64,000 nucleotides of DNA from Nocardia sputorum. GTDB lineage: Bacteria; Actinomycetota; Actinomycetes; Mycobacteriales; Mycobacteriaceae. The notes under the pieces were generated by a model that ran no database searches, was not told the origin of the DNA, and saw nothing but the letters and a program-made list of their open reading frames with translations. Location: assembly GCF_027924405.1 (NCBI RefSeq), contig NZ_AP026978.1:620001-684000 (forward strand). Reading direction: 5' to 3'. Positions within the stretch are counted from its first letter, which is position 1. Each line of letters opens with the position of its first letter. Shown in pieces: positions 9,545-18,739 of the stretch. Both the position numbers and the translations under genes were made by a program.

Positions 9545-9763
9545 TCATCTCCTCGTGTCAGAACATCGATCGGCGCGTGCTCGCGGCTCGTTACCGACCA
9601 GTTCTTTCACCGTGAAACAGACCTGGTGGGGCCTTGATTGTCCCCCCAGAAGGTGCGCTCAGGTACAGGCTCCGCGAACCCGGCGTCCGGCTGGCAGCCG
9701 AATCGGATGTCTTGCGAAAACGCTGAGCATGTCGCCAGTGTGCCACGGGCTGGGGGGTATGCA

Positions 9764-9777
9764 AAACGTATACGTTT
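9764..9777. promoter_or_regulatory. Perfect 14-bp palindrome, candidate operator
   Basis: AAACGTATACGTTT is a perfect palindrome in the 380-bp intergenic region between chorismate mutase and pcrA, 148 bp before the pcrA start. It stands out as an AT-rich block in roughly 70% GC surroundings. No known regulator can be named for it. The rest of 9545-9924 shows no gene. Confidence 0.45.
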
Positions 9778-9924
9778 GGGAATCGCGCGAGAAACGCAGG
9801 TCGTTTCGCCGGTGCTTCCCACCAGGGGGAGTTCATCCGCCGTTCAGTCCTCCGGCGCCGAACCGATACCGATGTCACCCGGGGCTTCATCTCTGTCGGT
9901 GGCCGCCGGTAGCGTGGATGGGCG

Positions 9925-12510
9925 ATGGACATCACGGTGGCTCCCAAGACGCAGGCCGGTCGGGTCGTGCACCCGGATCCGACATCGAAACCGCAGTTCG
10001 CCGGCGGTAACGCAGCGGAGGGGTCGCAGCCTGCCGCCATTCCGGAGGCGCCGCCGACGGACGCCGAGCGCGAGCGGCAGCGCGTCGAGCGCGAGCAGCG
10101 TCGCGCCGAGGAGGCCGAACGCCTGCTCGACGGCCTGAATCCGCAGCAGCGCGCGGCGGTCGTGCACACCGGGTCGCCGCTGCTCATCGTGGCGGGCGCG
10201 GGCTCGGGCAAGACGGCCGTGCTCACCCGCCGCATCGCCTATCTGCTGGCCGCCCGCGGCGTCACCCCGGGCCAGGTGCTCGCGATCACGTTCACCAACA
10301 AAGCCGCCGCCGAGATGCGAGAGCGGGTGACCGGGCTGGTCGGTCCGCGCGCGAACAGCATGTGGGTGTCGACCTTCCACTCCAGTTGCGTGCGCATCCT
10401 GCGCACCCAGGCCGCGCTGCTGCCCGGGCTGAACTCCAACTTCTCGATCTACGACGCGGACGATTCGCGGCGCCTGCTCACCATGATCAGCCGCGACCTG
10501 GACATCGACACCAAGAAGTACTCGGCACGCCTGCTCGCGACCGCGATTTCGAATCTGAAGAACGAACTCATCGATCCCGCCCGTGCCACCGCGGACGCGG
10601 AATCGGACGACACGGAGCTGCCCGGCCTGGTGGCCAAGGTCTACACCGAGTATCAGCGCAGGCTGCGCTCGGCGAACGCGCTGGACTTCGACGACCTCAT
10701 CGGCGAGACGGTGGCGCTGCTGCAGAACCACCCGCAGGTCGCCGAGTACTACCGCCGCCGGTTCCGGCACGTGCTCGTGGACGAGTACCAGGACACCAAC
10801 CACGCGCAGTACGTCCTGGTCCGCGAACTGGTCGGCCACCACGTGGACGACGGGGCCGAGGACCGGGTGCCGCCGAGTGAACTGTGCGTGGTTGGCGACG
10901 CCGACCAGTCCATCTACGCCTTCCGCGGCGCGACCATCCGCAATATCGAGGAGTTCGAGCGCGACTTCCCCGACGCCGAAACCATCCTGCTGGAGCAGAA
11001 CTACCGCTCCACCCAGCACATCCTCTCCGCCGCCAACGCGGTGATCTCGCGCAACGAGAACCGGCGGGACAAGAAGCTGTGGACCGATTCCGGCGAGGGC
11101 GATCTGATCACCGGTTACGTCGCCGACAACGAGCACGACGAGGCGTCGTTCGTCGCCCGCGAGATCGACCGGCTGGTCGACCAGGGCGAGGCCAACTACG
11201 GCGACGTCGCGGTGTTCTATCGCACCAACAACAACTCCCGCGCGCTGGAAGAGATATTCATCCGGATGGGCCTGCCCTACAAGGTGGTCGGCGGCGTCCG
11301 CTTCTACGAGCGCAAAGAGGTGCGCGACATCGTCGCCTACTTGCGGGTGCTGGAGAACCCGGAGGACGCGGTGAGCATGCGCCGCATCCTGAACACGCCG
11401 CGCCGCGGCATCGGCGACCGGGCCGAAGCCTGTGTGGCGGTCCATGCCGAGCAGCGCGGGATCGGTTTCGCCGCCGCGCTGCGCGACGCCGCCGAAGGCA
11501 AAGTGGCGCTGCTGAACACGCGCGCGCAGCGGGCCATCGCCGGCTTCCTCGATCTGCTCGACGATATCCGGGCGGCGGGCGAGCGAGACGACTCCGACTT
11601 CCCCGACGTGGGCAACGTCGTGGAGGCGGTGCTCGAGCGCACCGGTTATCGCGCCGAACTGGAAGCGTCCGACGACCCGCAGGACGGCGCCCGGCTGGAC
11701 AACCTCAACGAGTTGGTCAGTGTCGCGCGGGAGTTCAGCTCCGAGGCGCACAACAACGCGGAGGCGGCCCGCCAGGAGGGGCTGCTGCCCGAGGTGGGCG
11801 AAGGGGAGCCGGATCCCGGTTCGCTCGCCGCGTTCCTCGAGCGGGTCTCCCTGGTGGCGGATACCGATCAGATTCCGGACGAGGGCTCCGGCGTGGTCAC
11901 GATGATGACGCTGCACACCGCCAAGGGCCTGGAATTCCCCGTGGTGTTCGTGACGGGCTGGGAGGACGGGCAGTTCCCGCACATGCGGGCGCTCGGCGAT
12001 CCGACCGAGCTGGCCGAGGAACGCCGCCTCGCCTACGTCGGCATCACCAGGGCCCGGCGGCGCCTGTATCTGACGCGTGCGGTGGTGCGGTCCGGCTGGG
12101 GGCAGCCGGTGTCGAACCCGGAATCGCGATTCTTGCAGGAAATTCCGGGTCATCTCATCGATTGGCGGCGGCTGGAGCCCGCCGGCTCGCCCGGGACGCG
12201 CGGCATCCGGCGGCGTGGCGGGGACGACGACGGGTTGGAGCGGGACTGGACGCGCGGCGACGGATGGTCGGAGCCGCGGCCCGGCCTGCGGGATCGCGGG
12301 CCGCGCAGGCCCGCTCCCGGCGGCGCGACCCGCAACAACACGAACCTGGTGCTCGCGGTGGGCGATCGGGTCAGCGACGACAAGTACGGTCTCGGCCGTG
12401 TGATCGCCGCGGAGGGCTTCGGGCCGCTGGCCACGGTGACCATCGATTTCGGCACCGCGGGCAAGATCCGGTTGATTCCGCAGTACAGCCGGACCTTGGT
12501 CAAGCTTTGA
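9925..12510 (+). CDS. pcrA: ATP-dependent 3'-5' DNA helicase PcrA/UvrD1
   Basis: 861 residues, superfamily 1A helicase. Walker A AGAGSGKT at about 90-97, motif Ia ITFTNKAAAEM, Walker B/DEYQDTN at 286-292, GDADQSIYAFRGA, QNYRSTQ, TLHTAKGLEFPVVF and the C-terminal VGITRARRRLYLT. An unusually polar 70-residue N-terminal extension precedes LNPQQRAAV. The last 50 residues (VGDRVSDDKYGLGRVIAAEGFG) form the C-terminal Tudor-like domain that contacts RNA polymerase in PcrA/UvrD. Functions in repair and conflict resolution. Position matches Rv0949 (uvrD1). Confidence 0.97.
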   Translation: MDITVAPKTQAGRVVHPDPTSKPQFAGGNAAEGSQPAAIPEAPPTDAERERQRVEREQRRAEEAERLLDGLNPQQRAAVVHTGSPLLIVAGAGSGKTAVLTRRIAYLLAARGVTPGQVLAITFTNKAAAEMRERVTGLVGPRANSMWVSTFHSSCVRILRTQAALLPGLNSNFSIYDADDSRRLLTMISRDLDIDTKKYSARLLATAISNLKNELIDPARATADAESDDTELPGLVAKVYTEYQRRLRSANALDFDDLIGETVALLQNHPQVAEYYRRRFRHVLVDEYQDTNHAQYVLVRELVGHHVDDGAEDRVPPSELCVVGDADQSIYAFRGATIRNIEEFERDFPDAETILLEQNYRSTQHILSAANAVISRNENRRDKKLWTDSGEGDLITGYVADNEHDEASFVAREIDRLVDQGEANYGDVAVFYRTNNNSRALEEIFIRMGLPYKVVGGVRFYERKEVRDIVAYLRVLENPEDAVSMRRILNTPRRGIGDRAEACVAVHAEQRGIGFAAALRDAAEGKVALLNTRAQRAIAGFLDLLDDIRAAGERDDSDFPDVGNVVEAVLERTGYRAELEASDDPQDGARLDNLNELVSVAREFSSEAHNNAEAARQEGLLPEVGEGEPDPGSLAAFLERVSLVADTDQIPDEGSGVVTMMTLHTAKGLEFPVVFVTGWEDGQFPHMRALGDPTELAEERRLAYVGITRARRRLYLTRAVVRSGWGQPVSNPESRFLQEIPGHLIDWRRLEPAGSPGTRGIRRRGGDDDGLERDWTRGDGWSEPRPGLRDRGPRRPAPGGATRNNTNLVLAVGDRVSDDKYGLGRVIAAEGFGPLATVTIDFGTAGKIRLIPQYSRTLVKL

Positions 12511-12567
12511 CCCGCGCGGGCCTTCGGCCCCTGCCCGCGTCCGGCTCGCGCCGGTAGGGTCCGCGAC

Positions 12568-12993
12568 GTGGATACGATCGCGCAGCACATCCTGTGGTTC
12601 CTGCCCATGCTCTGGCTCGGCATGGTGCTGGCCATCTCGTTCCTGGAAGCGCCGCTGAAGTTCCGGGCCCCCGGCGTCACGCTGGCGCTGGGGCTCGGCA
12701 TCGGCCGCTTGGTGTTCCGCGCGCTGAACATCGCCGAGGCCGTGCTCGCCGCGCTACTGGTGCTCGCGGCACTGATCGTCGGCCCCGGTGCAGCGACGTG
12801 GGTGTGGTTGGGCGTGGCCGCGGTCGTGCTGGCCGTTCAGATCGTGGTGGTTCGCCCGCCGCTGACCCGCCGGTCCGATCGCGTACTCGCGGGCGAGGAA
12901 CTGCCGCGCTCGCACGCGCACTACTGGTACATCGGCCTGGAGGTCGCCAAGGTCGTCGCGTTGGTCGGCCTCGCGATCGCCGCGGCGCCGTAG
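12568..12993 (+). CDS. Small integral membrane protein, function unknown
   Basis: 141 residues with GTG start and four predicted transmembrane segments (about 8-26, 42-70, 76-98, 118-138). A short amphipathic stretch FLEAPLKFRAPGVT follows TM1 and may be a family signature. No catalytic motif is visible. It lies 57 bp after pcrA on the same strand and may be cotranscribed. Not recognised as a characterised family. Confidence 0.75.
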   Translation: MDTIAQHILWFLPMLWLGMVLAISFLEAPLKFRAPGVTLALGLGIGRLVFRALNIAEAVLAALLVLAALIVGPGAATWVWLGVAAVVLAVQIVVVRPPLTRRSDRVLAGEELPRSHAHYWYIGLEVAKVVALVGLAIAAAP

Positions 12994-13041
12994 GCGCGGT
13001 CGCCGCGGCCGGTTCCGTCGGTGGTACGTCATTCTGGATCC

Positions 13042-13440
13042 ATGACGATCTCGCTCGACCGAGCCGAATCCCTGGTCGCCGCCGCCCGCCGAGCCGCGAC
13101 CGACCGGGGGGAAACGGTCACGATCGCGGTGGTCGACGCCGACGGCAATCTGATGGCCTTCGCACGCATGCCCGGCGCGTCGCTGCCCACCATCGACGCC
13201 GCCCAGCACAAAGCTGCCGCCGCGATCGCACTCGGCTTCGACACCCTTCAGATGGCCCCCCTCAACGACCCGGGGCACCTGCTGCCCGGGGCGGTGTCCT
13301 CGGGGGAACCGTTCGTGCCGCACGGCGGCGGTGTCCTGATCAAAACGGGCGGAGTCCTGATCGGTGCGCTCGGAGTGTCCGGCGCGACAAACCCGATCGT
13401 CGATCACAAGATCGCGTCGGCGGCCGCCCGGTCGGGCTGA
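13042..13440 (+). CDS. GlcG/HbpS family protein
   Basis: 132 residues from ATG 13042. The pattern VTIAVVDADGNLMAFARMPGAS, QHKAAAAIALG, PGGxLI-like segment GGGVLIKTGGVLIGALGVSGA is the GlcG/HbpS fold (heme-binding protein HbpS of Streptomyces, GlcG of the glycolate locus). No signal peptide, so it is likely cytosolic. Family members bind heme or small ligands or assist regulators; no specific partner gene is adjacent. Confidence 0.85.
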   Translation: MTISLDRAESLVAAARRAATDRGETVTIAVVDADGNLMAFARMPGASLPTIDAAQHKAAAAIALGFDTLQMAPLNDPGHLLPGAVSSGEPFVPHGGGVLIKTGGVLIGALGVSGATNPIVDHKIASAAARSG

Positions 13441-13479
13441 GTACTCATCCGGTCACCTGCCGATACCGCTCCCAGCTGT

Positions 13480-13794
13480 TCAGCGTGGCTCACGCGAAGT
13501 GTCCGGCCTCATCCGCCCCGCTTCGATGAGCGTCTGCCGGGCCGCCGCCTTGCGTGGGCATTGATCGGTTCGGCATGCCCTGTGTCGTTGCATGGCCAGG
13601 TGCGCTTCGGTAACGCTCAATGGAGTGTCGGGCGCTTCGTGCGGCCACCCGGTAGGCCACATTCCGGCGTCGGGTTGCTCGGCGCGAAGCCGTTGGCGTT
13701 CCCGTGCGGCACGCCACTCGGCCGCCACCCGATCGATGATCGCTTGCGCCGACATGTCGTCTTGCTCGCCGTCTCGCCACCAGTCGAACCCCAT
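13480..13794 (-). CDS. Small conserved-type protein divergent from XRE regulator
   Basis: 104 residues starting MGFDWWRDGEQDD, with AGGGGTG upstream. A helical middle part (IDRVAAEWRAARERQRLRAEQ) is followed by the motif MQRHRACRTDQCPRKAAARQTLIEAG near the C-terminus, containing a CxxxxC pair and basic residues. Small proteins with this tail occur in Nocardia and related genera near XRE-TPR regulators (from memory). No known function. The divergent XRE gene starts 215 bp away; codon use looks coding on this strand. Confidence 0.6.
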   Translation of the reverse strand: MGFDWWRDGEQDDMSAQAIIDRVAAEWRAARERQRLRAEQPDAGMWPTGWPHEAPDTPLSVTEAHLAMQRHRACRTDQCPRKAAARQTLIEAGRMRPDTSREPR

Positions 13795-13997
13795 CGCGTT
13801 TCACCCCTGCTGTGCTCGCTTGTCGTTTGGCGCACGCCACCCGGCGGGGTGATGGTCACCGCAGGCCGCTCACGGCTTGCGATGCGTCCGTTCCGGGCGG
13901 GAGGGACGCGCCCGCCGGGTGGGTGCGGCTGCAAGCGTCGCTCGGAAATCTCCGCTCTGGACTGGGAAAACGGCTACAACGCGTCTACTGATCCGCC

Positions 13998-14003
13998 TAC
14001 GAT
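13998..14003 (+). promoter_or_regulatory. Candidate -10 box for a leaderless transcript
   Basis: TACGAT ends six bases before the ATG at 14010, and no Shine-Dalgarno sequence is present. A -10 box at this distance would place the transcription start on or next to the start codon, the typical layout of leaderless actinobacterial genes. The -35 region (around 13975) is poor. Confidence 0.45.
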
Positions 14004-14009
14004 GCACGC

Positions 14010-15254
14010 ATGGGGACGGACGGGGGGTTTCCTCCTGACATCGGGGAACGTCTGCGAGCCGCCAGACAGGCAGCGGGGCTCTCACTCGCCGAGCTAGCGG
14101 CGCGGATCCCGTTTTCGCGCAGCTACTTGGGCCATGTCGAGACGGGGACACGCGCCGCCTCGCCCGACGTGGTCGCGGCCTATGCCCGCGCATGCGGCGA
14201 AGTGACCTGCGATCCTGTCACACTGGTCAGTATGTTGGGCCGAGCCGATGTCGATCGCCGCTCGTTCCTGCGCACGTCCGTCTACAGCGCGGCGCTTTCC
14301 GCGACAGCGCTGGTGTCGCAGTCGGATATGGCCCGGTTGGCGCGAGTCGATGAATCGGCGCGTGTCGGCATGCCGGAAGTGCGTGCTGTGCAGAGGATCA
14401 CGGACGCGTTCCTCGGCCTGGACGAGGTCAAGGGTGGCGGTATCGGCCGGACCGCTGTCGCCGAGTTCCTGAGCACGGATGTCGCCTCATTGCTGCGATC
14501 GCGCTTCGCCGATTCGACGGTCCGTTCCGCCGCGTTCAGCTCTGCGGCCGAACTGGCCTACCTGGCGGGTTTCAAAGCGCACGATGCCGGTGAGGACGGC
14601 ATTGCGCAGCGGTATTTCCTCTCGGCATTGCGGCTGGCGGAGGAAAGCCAGTTGCCCGGCCAAGACGCTTGGGTGCTGCGCATTCTCGCGATGCAGGGAG
14701 CAGACATCGGCCAACCGAAATTCAGTCCTGCCCTCGCTGAAGCAGCCGTGGCGCGCGGCCGAGGCCAACTCGGACCGGATACAACGGCGTTGCTAATTGT
14801 CGTCGTGGCTCGCTGTCGTGCCGAAACCGGCGACCACGCAGGGGCACTGGCGGCCCTGCGAACCGCCGAACCACACCTGACTCCGGATCTGCACGCCGAA
14901 CAACCCCGCTGGGTGTCGATGTGGTGCCCGAACAAGGGCACGGTCGTGGACCAGGCGGCGAAGACCTTCCTTGCTCTGGGTGACCTCGCCAATACCGAAC
15001 GCTATTACGAACTGGGCACGAGTATCTGGAATCCCCAGACCCATGCCCGTGTGTGGGCCCTCAGCGCTGCCGAAACCGGCCTATTGCGCTGGAGACTCGG
15101 CAAGCACACTGACGCCCTCAACATGTGGCGGGCTGCCTTACCTGTGCTGCGCTCCGTCAACTCTGCGCGTACCACCGCTGCGCTGGGCAAGATTCGCCGC
15201 GCCGCCCCGGAACTTTTCGAGGACACTGCCGCCACCGACATCCCCGCCTTGTGA
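14010..15254 (+). CDS. XRE family regulator with C-terminal TPR domain
   Basis: 414 residues. N-terminal helix-turn-helix at about 11-65: IGERLRAARQAAGLSLAELAARIPFSRSYLGHVETG. A linker with DRRSFLRTSVYSAALSATAL follows and then an all-helical TPR-like domain to the end (AELAYLAGFKAHDAG, YFLSALRLAEESQL, ARCRAETGDHAGALAALRTAE). This architecture is common in Streptomyces/Nocardia regulators sensing small ligands or peptides. It diverges from a small unknown protein and appears leaderless. A degraded C-terminal fragment of a similar regulator sits at 54527-54871. Confidence 0.88.
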   Translation: MGTDGGFPPDIGERLRAARQAAGLSLAELAARIPFSRSYLGHVETGTRAASPDVVAAYARACGEVTCDPVTLVSMLGRADVDRRSFLRTSVYSAALSATALVSQSDMARLARVDESARVGMPEVRAVQRITDAFLGLDEVKGGGIGRTAVAEFLSTDVASLLRSRFADSTVRSAAFSSAAELAYLAGFKAHDAGEDGIAQRYFLSALRLAEESQLPGQDAWVLRILAMQGADIGQPKFSPALAEAAVARGRGQLGPDTTALLIVVVARCRAETGDHAGALAALRTAEPHLTPDLHAEQPRWVSMWCPNKGTVVDQAAKTFLALGDLANTERYYELGTSIWNPQTHARVWALSAAETGLLRWRLGKHTDALNMWRAALPVLRSVNSARTTAALGKIRRAAPELFEDTAATDIPAL

Positions 15255-15438
15255 AGTCGTGTCCGCCCAGTGGGTCACGTCAGATACACGATGGTGCAAA
15301 ACGTCGCGCCAGATTTATTCGTCGGCAGAATGGCATACCTGCCGCTGTGTAAATCGGATTCAGTTTGAATCAGCGTCGGGCAACCCTCAACGGGTTCGAT
15401 GGCATGAGGTCGGCAGATCTCAGCGACGAGTATGGCCG

Positions 15439-15885
15439 CTAGCGAGTATCCAGCACCATCGCGATGGGAACGCGGATCTCCCCACCCGGGTCGAAACGCA
15501 GGACAACCATGTCCGGGGTCCAGTCGATCCGTGGTTCGGTACTCCAGCCGAGCGGAATCGTGATGACGTGACCGCGTGACACCCCGCTTTCGAACAGCGG
15601 TCCGAGCCATACCTCGTACGCGTCGATGTCCATCCGGCTGTGTGTCCGCTTTACGGCGGCGGCATACGTGTCGTTCAGTGCCGGATATATGCGGACCGTG
15701 TCGGTGCGATGCATGAATAGGCCGACTGCCGTCACGACTGTCACGAGCGTGCCCACACTGATACCGAGCGCGAGTCCCCACGCGAACGGCCAACTGAGTA
15801 TGCGTCTTCGGGGCCTGGCTCGCGGCGGGCGCCGCAACTGCTCTACGGGCCGCATCGGTTCCAGAGGGGGCTGCGAAACTGTCAT
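15439..15885 (-). CDS. Single-pass membrane protein, function unknown
   Basis: 148 residues from ATG 15885 (MTVSQPPLEPM). A basic, Pro/Arg-rich cytosolic tail (RRPPRARPRRRILS) precedes one transmembrane helix at about 35-58 (FAWGLALGISVGTLVTVVTAVGLF), followed by an extracytoplasmic domain of about 90 residues rich in beta strands. No recognised domain. Encoded 50 bp before the SRPBCC-epimerase gene end on the same strand; a joint transcript is possible. Confidence 0.65.
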   Translation of the reverse strand: MTVSQPPLEPMRPVEQLRRPPRARPRRRILSWPFAWGLALGISVGTLVTVVTAVGLFMHRTDTVRIYPALNDTYAAAVKRTHSRMDIDAYEVWLGPLFESGVSRGHVITIPLGWSTEPRIDWTPDMVVLRFDPGGEIRVPIAMVLDTR

Positions 15886-15934
15886 GGCCCCATCATGCTC
15901 GGCGGGGCAGGCCCTTCTACGCACCTGGAATTGG

Positions 15935-17317
15935 TCAGTGGGGCAGCAGGTCCCCCAACGCCTTGTCGAGGGTGGGATAGCGGAAGGTGAAGCCCGCCTT
16001 CGGCAATACCTCCGAGGTGGCGTGGCGGCCGGTGAGGCCGAGGGCCGGATCGGAGCGGAGGAGGATCGCGCCGAGGGTCAGTAGGGGTGCGGGCGTGGGT
16101 GGGGCGGGTGGCCGGTGCAGGTGTTTGCGCAGGAGGCGCATCAGCTCGCGGTTGCGGACCGGTGCGTCGGTGGCGGCCACCAGAACTCCGCTGGGCAGTT
16201 CGATCGCAGGATCGAGGCCGAGTGCGGCGCGGACGATCGCGAGCCAGTCGTCGATGTGGATCCAGCTGAACCACTGGTTGCCGGAGCCGACTCGACCGCC
16301 GAGGCCCGCCCGGGTGAGCTGGGTGAGGCGTCGCAAGGCGGGCGCTTGCGGGTCGAGCACGATCGAGGTGCGCAGAATGGTCCAGTGTGCGGCGTGGGCG
16401 GGGTCGAAGGACCGCTCCCACGGTTCGGCGACGCCGGTCATCTGCGGTAGCCCGACGGGTAGGGGAGTGCTTTCGGTGCAGCGGGTTTCGTCCGCGTCCG
16501 ACCATATGGCGGTAGTGCTCGCCTGCACCCAATAGTCGATCGGCGCGTCGCGTGTCGCGGCGGCGGCGACCAGGGCGCGGGTGGAATCGACTCGGCTGTC
16601 GCGTAATTCGGCGATGTTCCGCGCCGTCGGACGGCAGTCCACCAGTTTCCCGGCGAGGTTGACGATTGCCGTGCGACCCGGATTACGCAGCGTCGCAACC
16701 CATGCACCGACCGATCTGCCGTCCCACTCCGCTTGGTCGAAAGGCAGCTCGGGATCGCGACGACGAGTGAGGATGACAGCGCGATGGCCGCGACAGGTCA
16801 GGTCTGCGGCGACGTGCCTGCCGAGTCCGCCGGTGCCGCCGGGGATGACCACCGTGAGCGCGTCGGCACCGGGCTGGAGGCCGGCCGCGAAGGCCAAGCG
16901 GGCGAATCCCACCCGCACATCGGATTCGAGCAAGCCGGTGGCGAGCAGCCGAGCCATACCGGCTGACAGGCCTAGAAAGGTCAATCGCTGGGTGATTTCG
17001 GTGCCGCCGTCGCGCGGCGTCAGCGTCCAGCTCAGCCGCATCCGCCCGAGCGGTTCGGACTGTTCGATGCGCAGCTCCCGCTCCGGGCGCACGGCGGCGA
17101 CGACGAACGGCAGCGCGGTGCGCACGTGCAGACCGCGATGCGCCCGCCCTCGTGGCACGTAGGTTCCCGTACTGCCTACCGCGACCGGTCCGTCCAGCCG
17201 CGCAGCGGCGACGCCCGGGTTCCACTCCGGCCATCGCGTCGGATCGCCGAGCACACTCCAAATCCGTTCGGCAGGCATCGCGATGAATTGCGTGTACGTC
17301 GTTGTACGTCGTGCCAT
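15935..17317 (-). CDS. SRPBCC domain fused to TIGR01777-type epimerase (DUF1731)
   Basis: 460 residues in two parts. Residues 1 to about 150 are an SRPBCC/polyketide-cyclase-like domain (FIAMPAERIWSVLGDPTRWPEWNPG). Residues about 155-460 are a short-chain-dehydrogenase-type NAD(P) domain (VVIPGGTGGLGRHVAADL, AIVNLAGKLVDCR, YWVQASTTAIW, WFSWIHIDDW) ending in the DUF1731 signature EVLPKAGFTFRYPTLDKAL. The epimerase half is the YfcH/TIGR01777 type; in many bacteria it stands alone. The fusion suggests a hydrophobic ligand presented by the SRPBCC cavity. Substrate unknown. Confidence 0.87.
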   Translation of the reverse strand: MARRTTTYTQFIAMPAERIWSVLGDPTRWPEWNPGVAAARLDGPVAVGSTGTYVPRGRAHRGLHVRTALPFVVAAVRPERELRIEQSEPLGRMRLSWTLTPRDGGTEITQRLTFLGLSAGMARLLATGLLESDVRVGFARLAFAAGLQPGADALTVVIPGGTGGLGRHVAADLTCRGHRAVILTRRRDPELPFDQAEWDGRSVGAWVATLRNPGRTAIVNLAGKLVDCRPTARNIAELRDSRVDSTRALVAAAATRDAPIDYWVQASTTAIWSDADETRCTESTPLPVGLPQMTGVAEPWERSFDPAHAAHWTILRTSIVLDPQAPALRRLTQLTRAGLGGRVGSGNQWFSWIHIDDWLAIVRAALGLDPAIELPSGVLVAATDAPVRNRELMRLLRKHLHRPPAPPTPAPLLTLGAILLRSDPALGLTGRHATSEVLPKAGFTFRYPTLDKALGDLLPH

Positions 17318-17485
17318 GAGCCCGACGCTAATCCGTCGGCGGGCGCGGGGGAATCGTGCGCATCGTCATGTACCGAATCCGCGGTGCGGGGACGAGAATG
17401 CCCGGCCGACGCGAACCCGATGGCCGTAAGGCACCCGAACTCCGTGCGCCGGAGCCACCGCTAGCGCGTGGCCACGGCGCGCCGT

Positions 17486-18739
17486 TCAGTCGCGCTGCGG
17501 GCCGAGGCTGATGCCGCGGGTCGCCAGCCAGGGCAGCGGGTCGACCTTGTCGGTGCCGTTCAGCCAGACCTCGAAGTGGCAGTGCGGACCGGTGGAGAAT
17601 CCGCGGTTGCCGATCGTGGCGATCTGGTCGCCGGCGAGCACGCGCTGGCCCTGGGACACCGTGGCGGTGTCGATGTGGCCGTAGATGGTGACGGTGCCGT
17701 CGTCGTGCAGCAGGCGGACCCACATGCCGAAGCCAGAGGCGGGCCCGGCTTCGATCACGGTGCCGTCGGCGACGGCGTAGATCGGGGTACCGATCGGGCC
17801 CGCGATGTCGATGCCCAGATGCTGTACGCCCCAGCGCATGCCGAAGCCGGAGGTGAAGGTGCCCGCGGCGAACTTGCTGAAGAGCGGGCGAAGCTTCGCG
17901 GCCTCCTGGGCAGCGAGGTCTTCCGCGTACTTCTGGCCCTTCTGCAGGATGTCGTTGAACTGATCGAGGTGCGCGGGCGAGGAGACGTTCAGCACCTGCG
18001 GGGAGTCCGGCGCCGCCGTCGGATCGGCCACGTTCATCGACTGCGCGGCGATCTCATGGATCTGGCCGGCGGCTTCGTAGTCCACCGCCTGCGACGGCTG
18101 CTCGGGCGAGGCGAACGCGGCCTGTCCGGCCGCGACGACCGCACCCGCGGCGACGGCGGCGACCGCGGCGCGTCCCTTCAGAGCGGCGGGCGGCGCCGCC
18201 ACCCGATGCGCGCCGCCGCGCTTGTTCGCGGCACGGCGCCCGGGGATGACGGTCGGGAGGGCGGGTGTGCGCGGCTCCTCGGGAGCCTCGGGCTCGGCGG
18301 TCTCGGTGGCCCAGGACTCCTCGGGCGCCCAGCAGCCGGTGTCGGACACCCAGGATCGCTCGTCGGGCGCCCACGCCTCCTGTTCGGCCCACGCGTCGCC
18401 GGAGTTCCATGCGCCGCCGTCGGACCAGGTCTCCTGCCGCGCCCAATTCTGTTGCGCCCACGCGTTGTTCGTGGCCCAGGAGTCGTCGGAGGCCGCGTTC
18501 TGATAGGCCGGCTGCTCGTAGCCCGCGTCGTGGACGGGCTGTTCGGCGTCGTAGCCGTAGCCGGCGCCGGTGGCCTGGAAGTAGTCGTACTGCGCCTGCG
18601 GCGCGGCTTCGTACCCGGCGTGGTGCTGGTCGAACGAGGGTTCGGCGTGTGCGCTCGGGGCGAAGGGCTCGTCGTCGGGGCGGTAACGATGTCCCGTCCG
18701 CGAGCGATCAGTGAGAGCGAAGGTGGAGCTGTGGTTCAT
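17486..18739 (-). CDS. M23 family metallopeptidase (LytM/peptidoglycan hydrolase-like)
   Basis: 417 residues. A long, low-complexity N-terminal cytosolic region rich in Trp, Gln, Ala and acidic residues (about 1-160) precedes a transmembrane or signal-anchor stretch (AAVAAVAAGAVVAAGQAAFA, about 190-210), a helical linker, and a C-terminal M23 domain with zinc ligands HxxxD (HLGID) and HxH (HCH). Active-site residues look intact. Equivalent by order to Rv0950c. No Shine-Dalgarno precedes the ATG, but a short upstream ORF with AGGAGG overlaps its start (ATGA). Likely acts on the wall during growth. Confidence 0.92.
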   Translation of the reverse strand: MNHSSTFALTDRSRTGHRYRPDDEPFAPSAHAEPSFDQHHAGYEAAPQAQYDYFQATGAGYGYDAEQPVHDAGYEQPAYQNAASDDSWATNNAWAQQNWARQETWSDGGAWNSGDAWAEQEAWAPDERSWVSDTGCWAPEESWATETAEPEAPEEPRTPALPTVIPGRRAANKRGGAHRVAAPPAALKGRAAVAAVAAGAVVAAGQAAFASPEQPSQAVDYEAAGQIHEIAAQSMNVADPTAAPDSPQVLNVSSPAHLDQFNDILQKGQKYAEDLAAQEAAKLRPLFSKFAAGTFTSGFGMRWGVQHLGIDIAGPIGTPIYAVADGTVIEAGPASGFGMWVRLLHDDGTVTIYGHIDTATVSQGQRVLAGDQIATIGNRGFSTGPHCHFEVWLNGTDKVDPLPWLATRGISLGPQRD

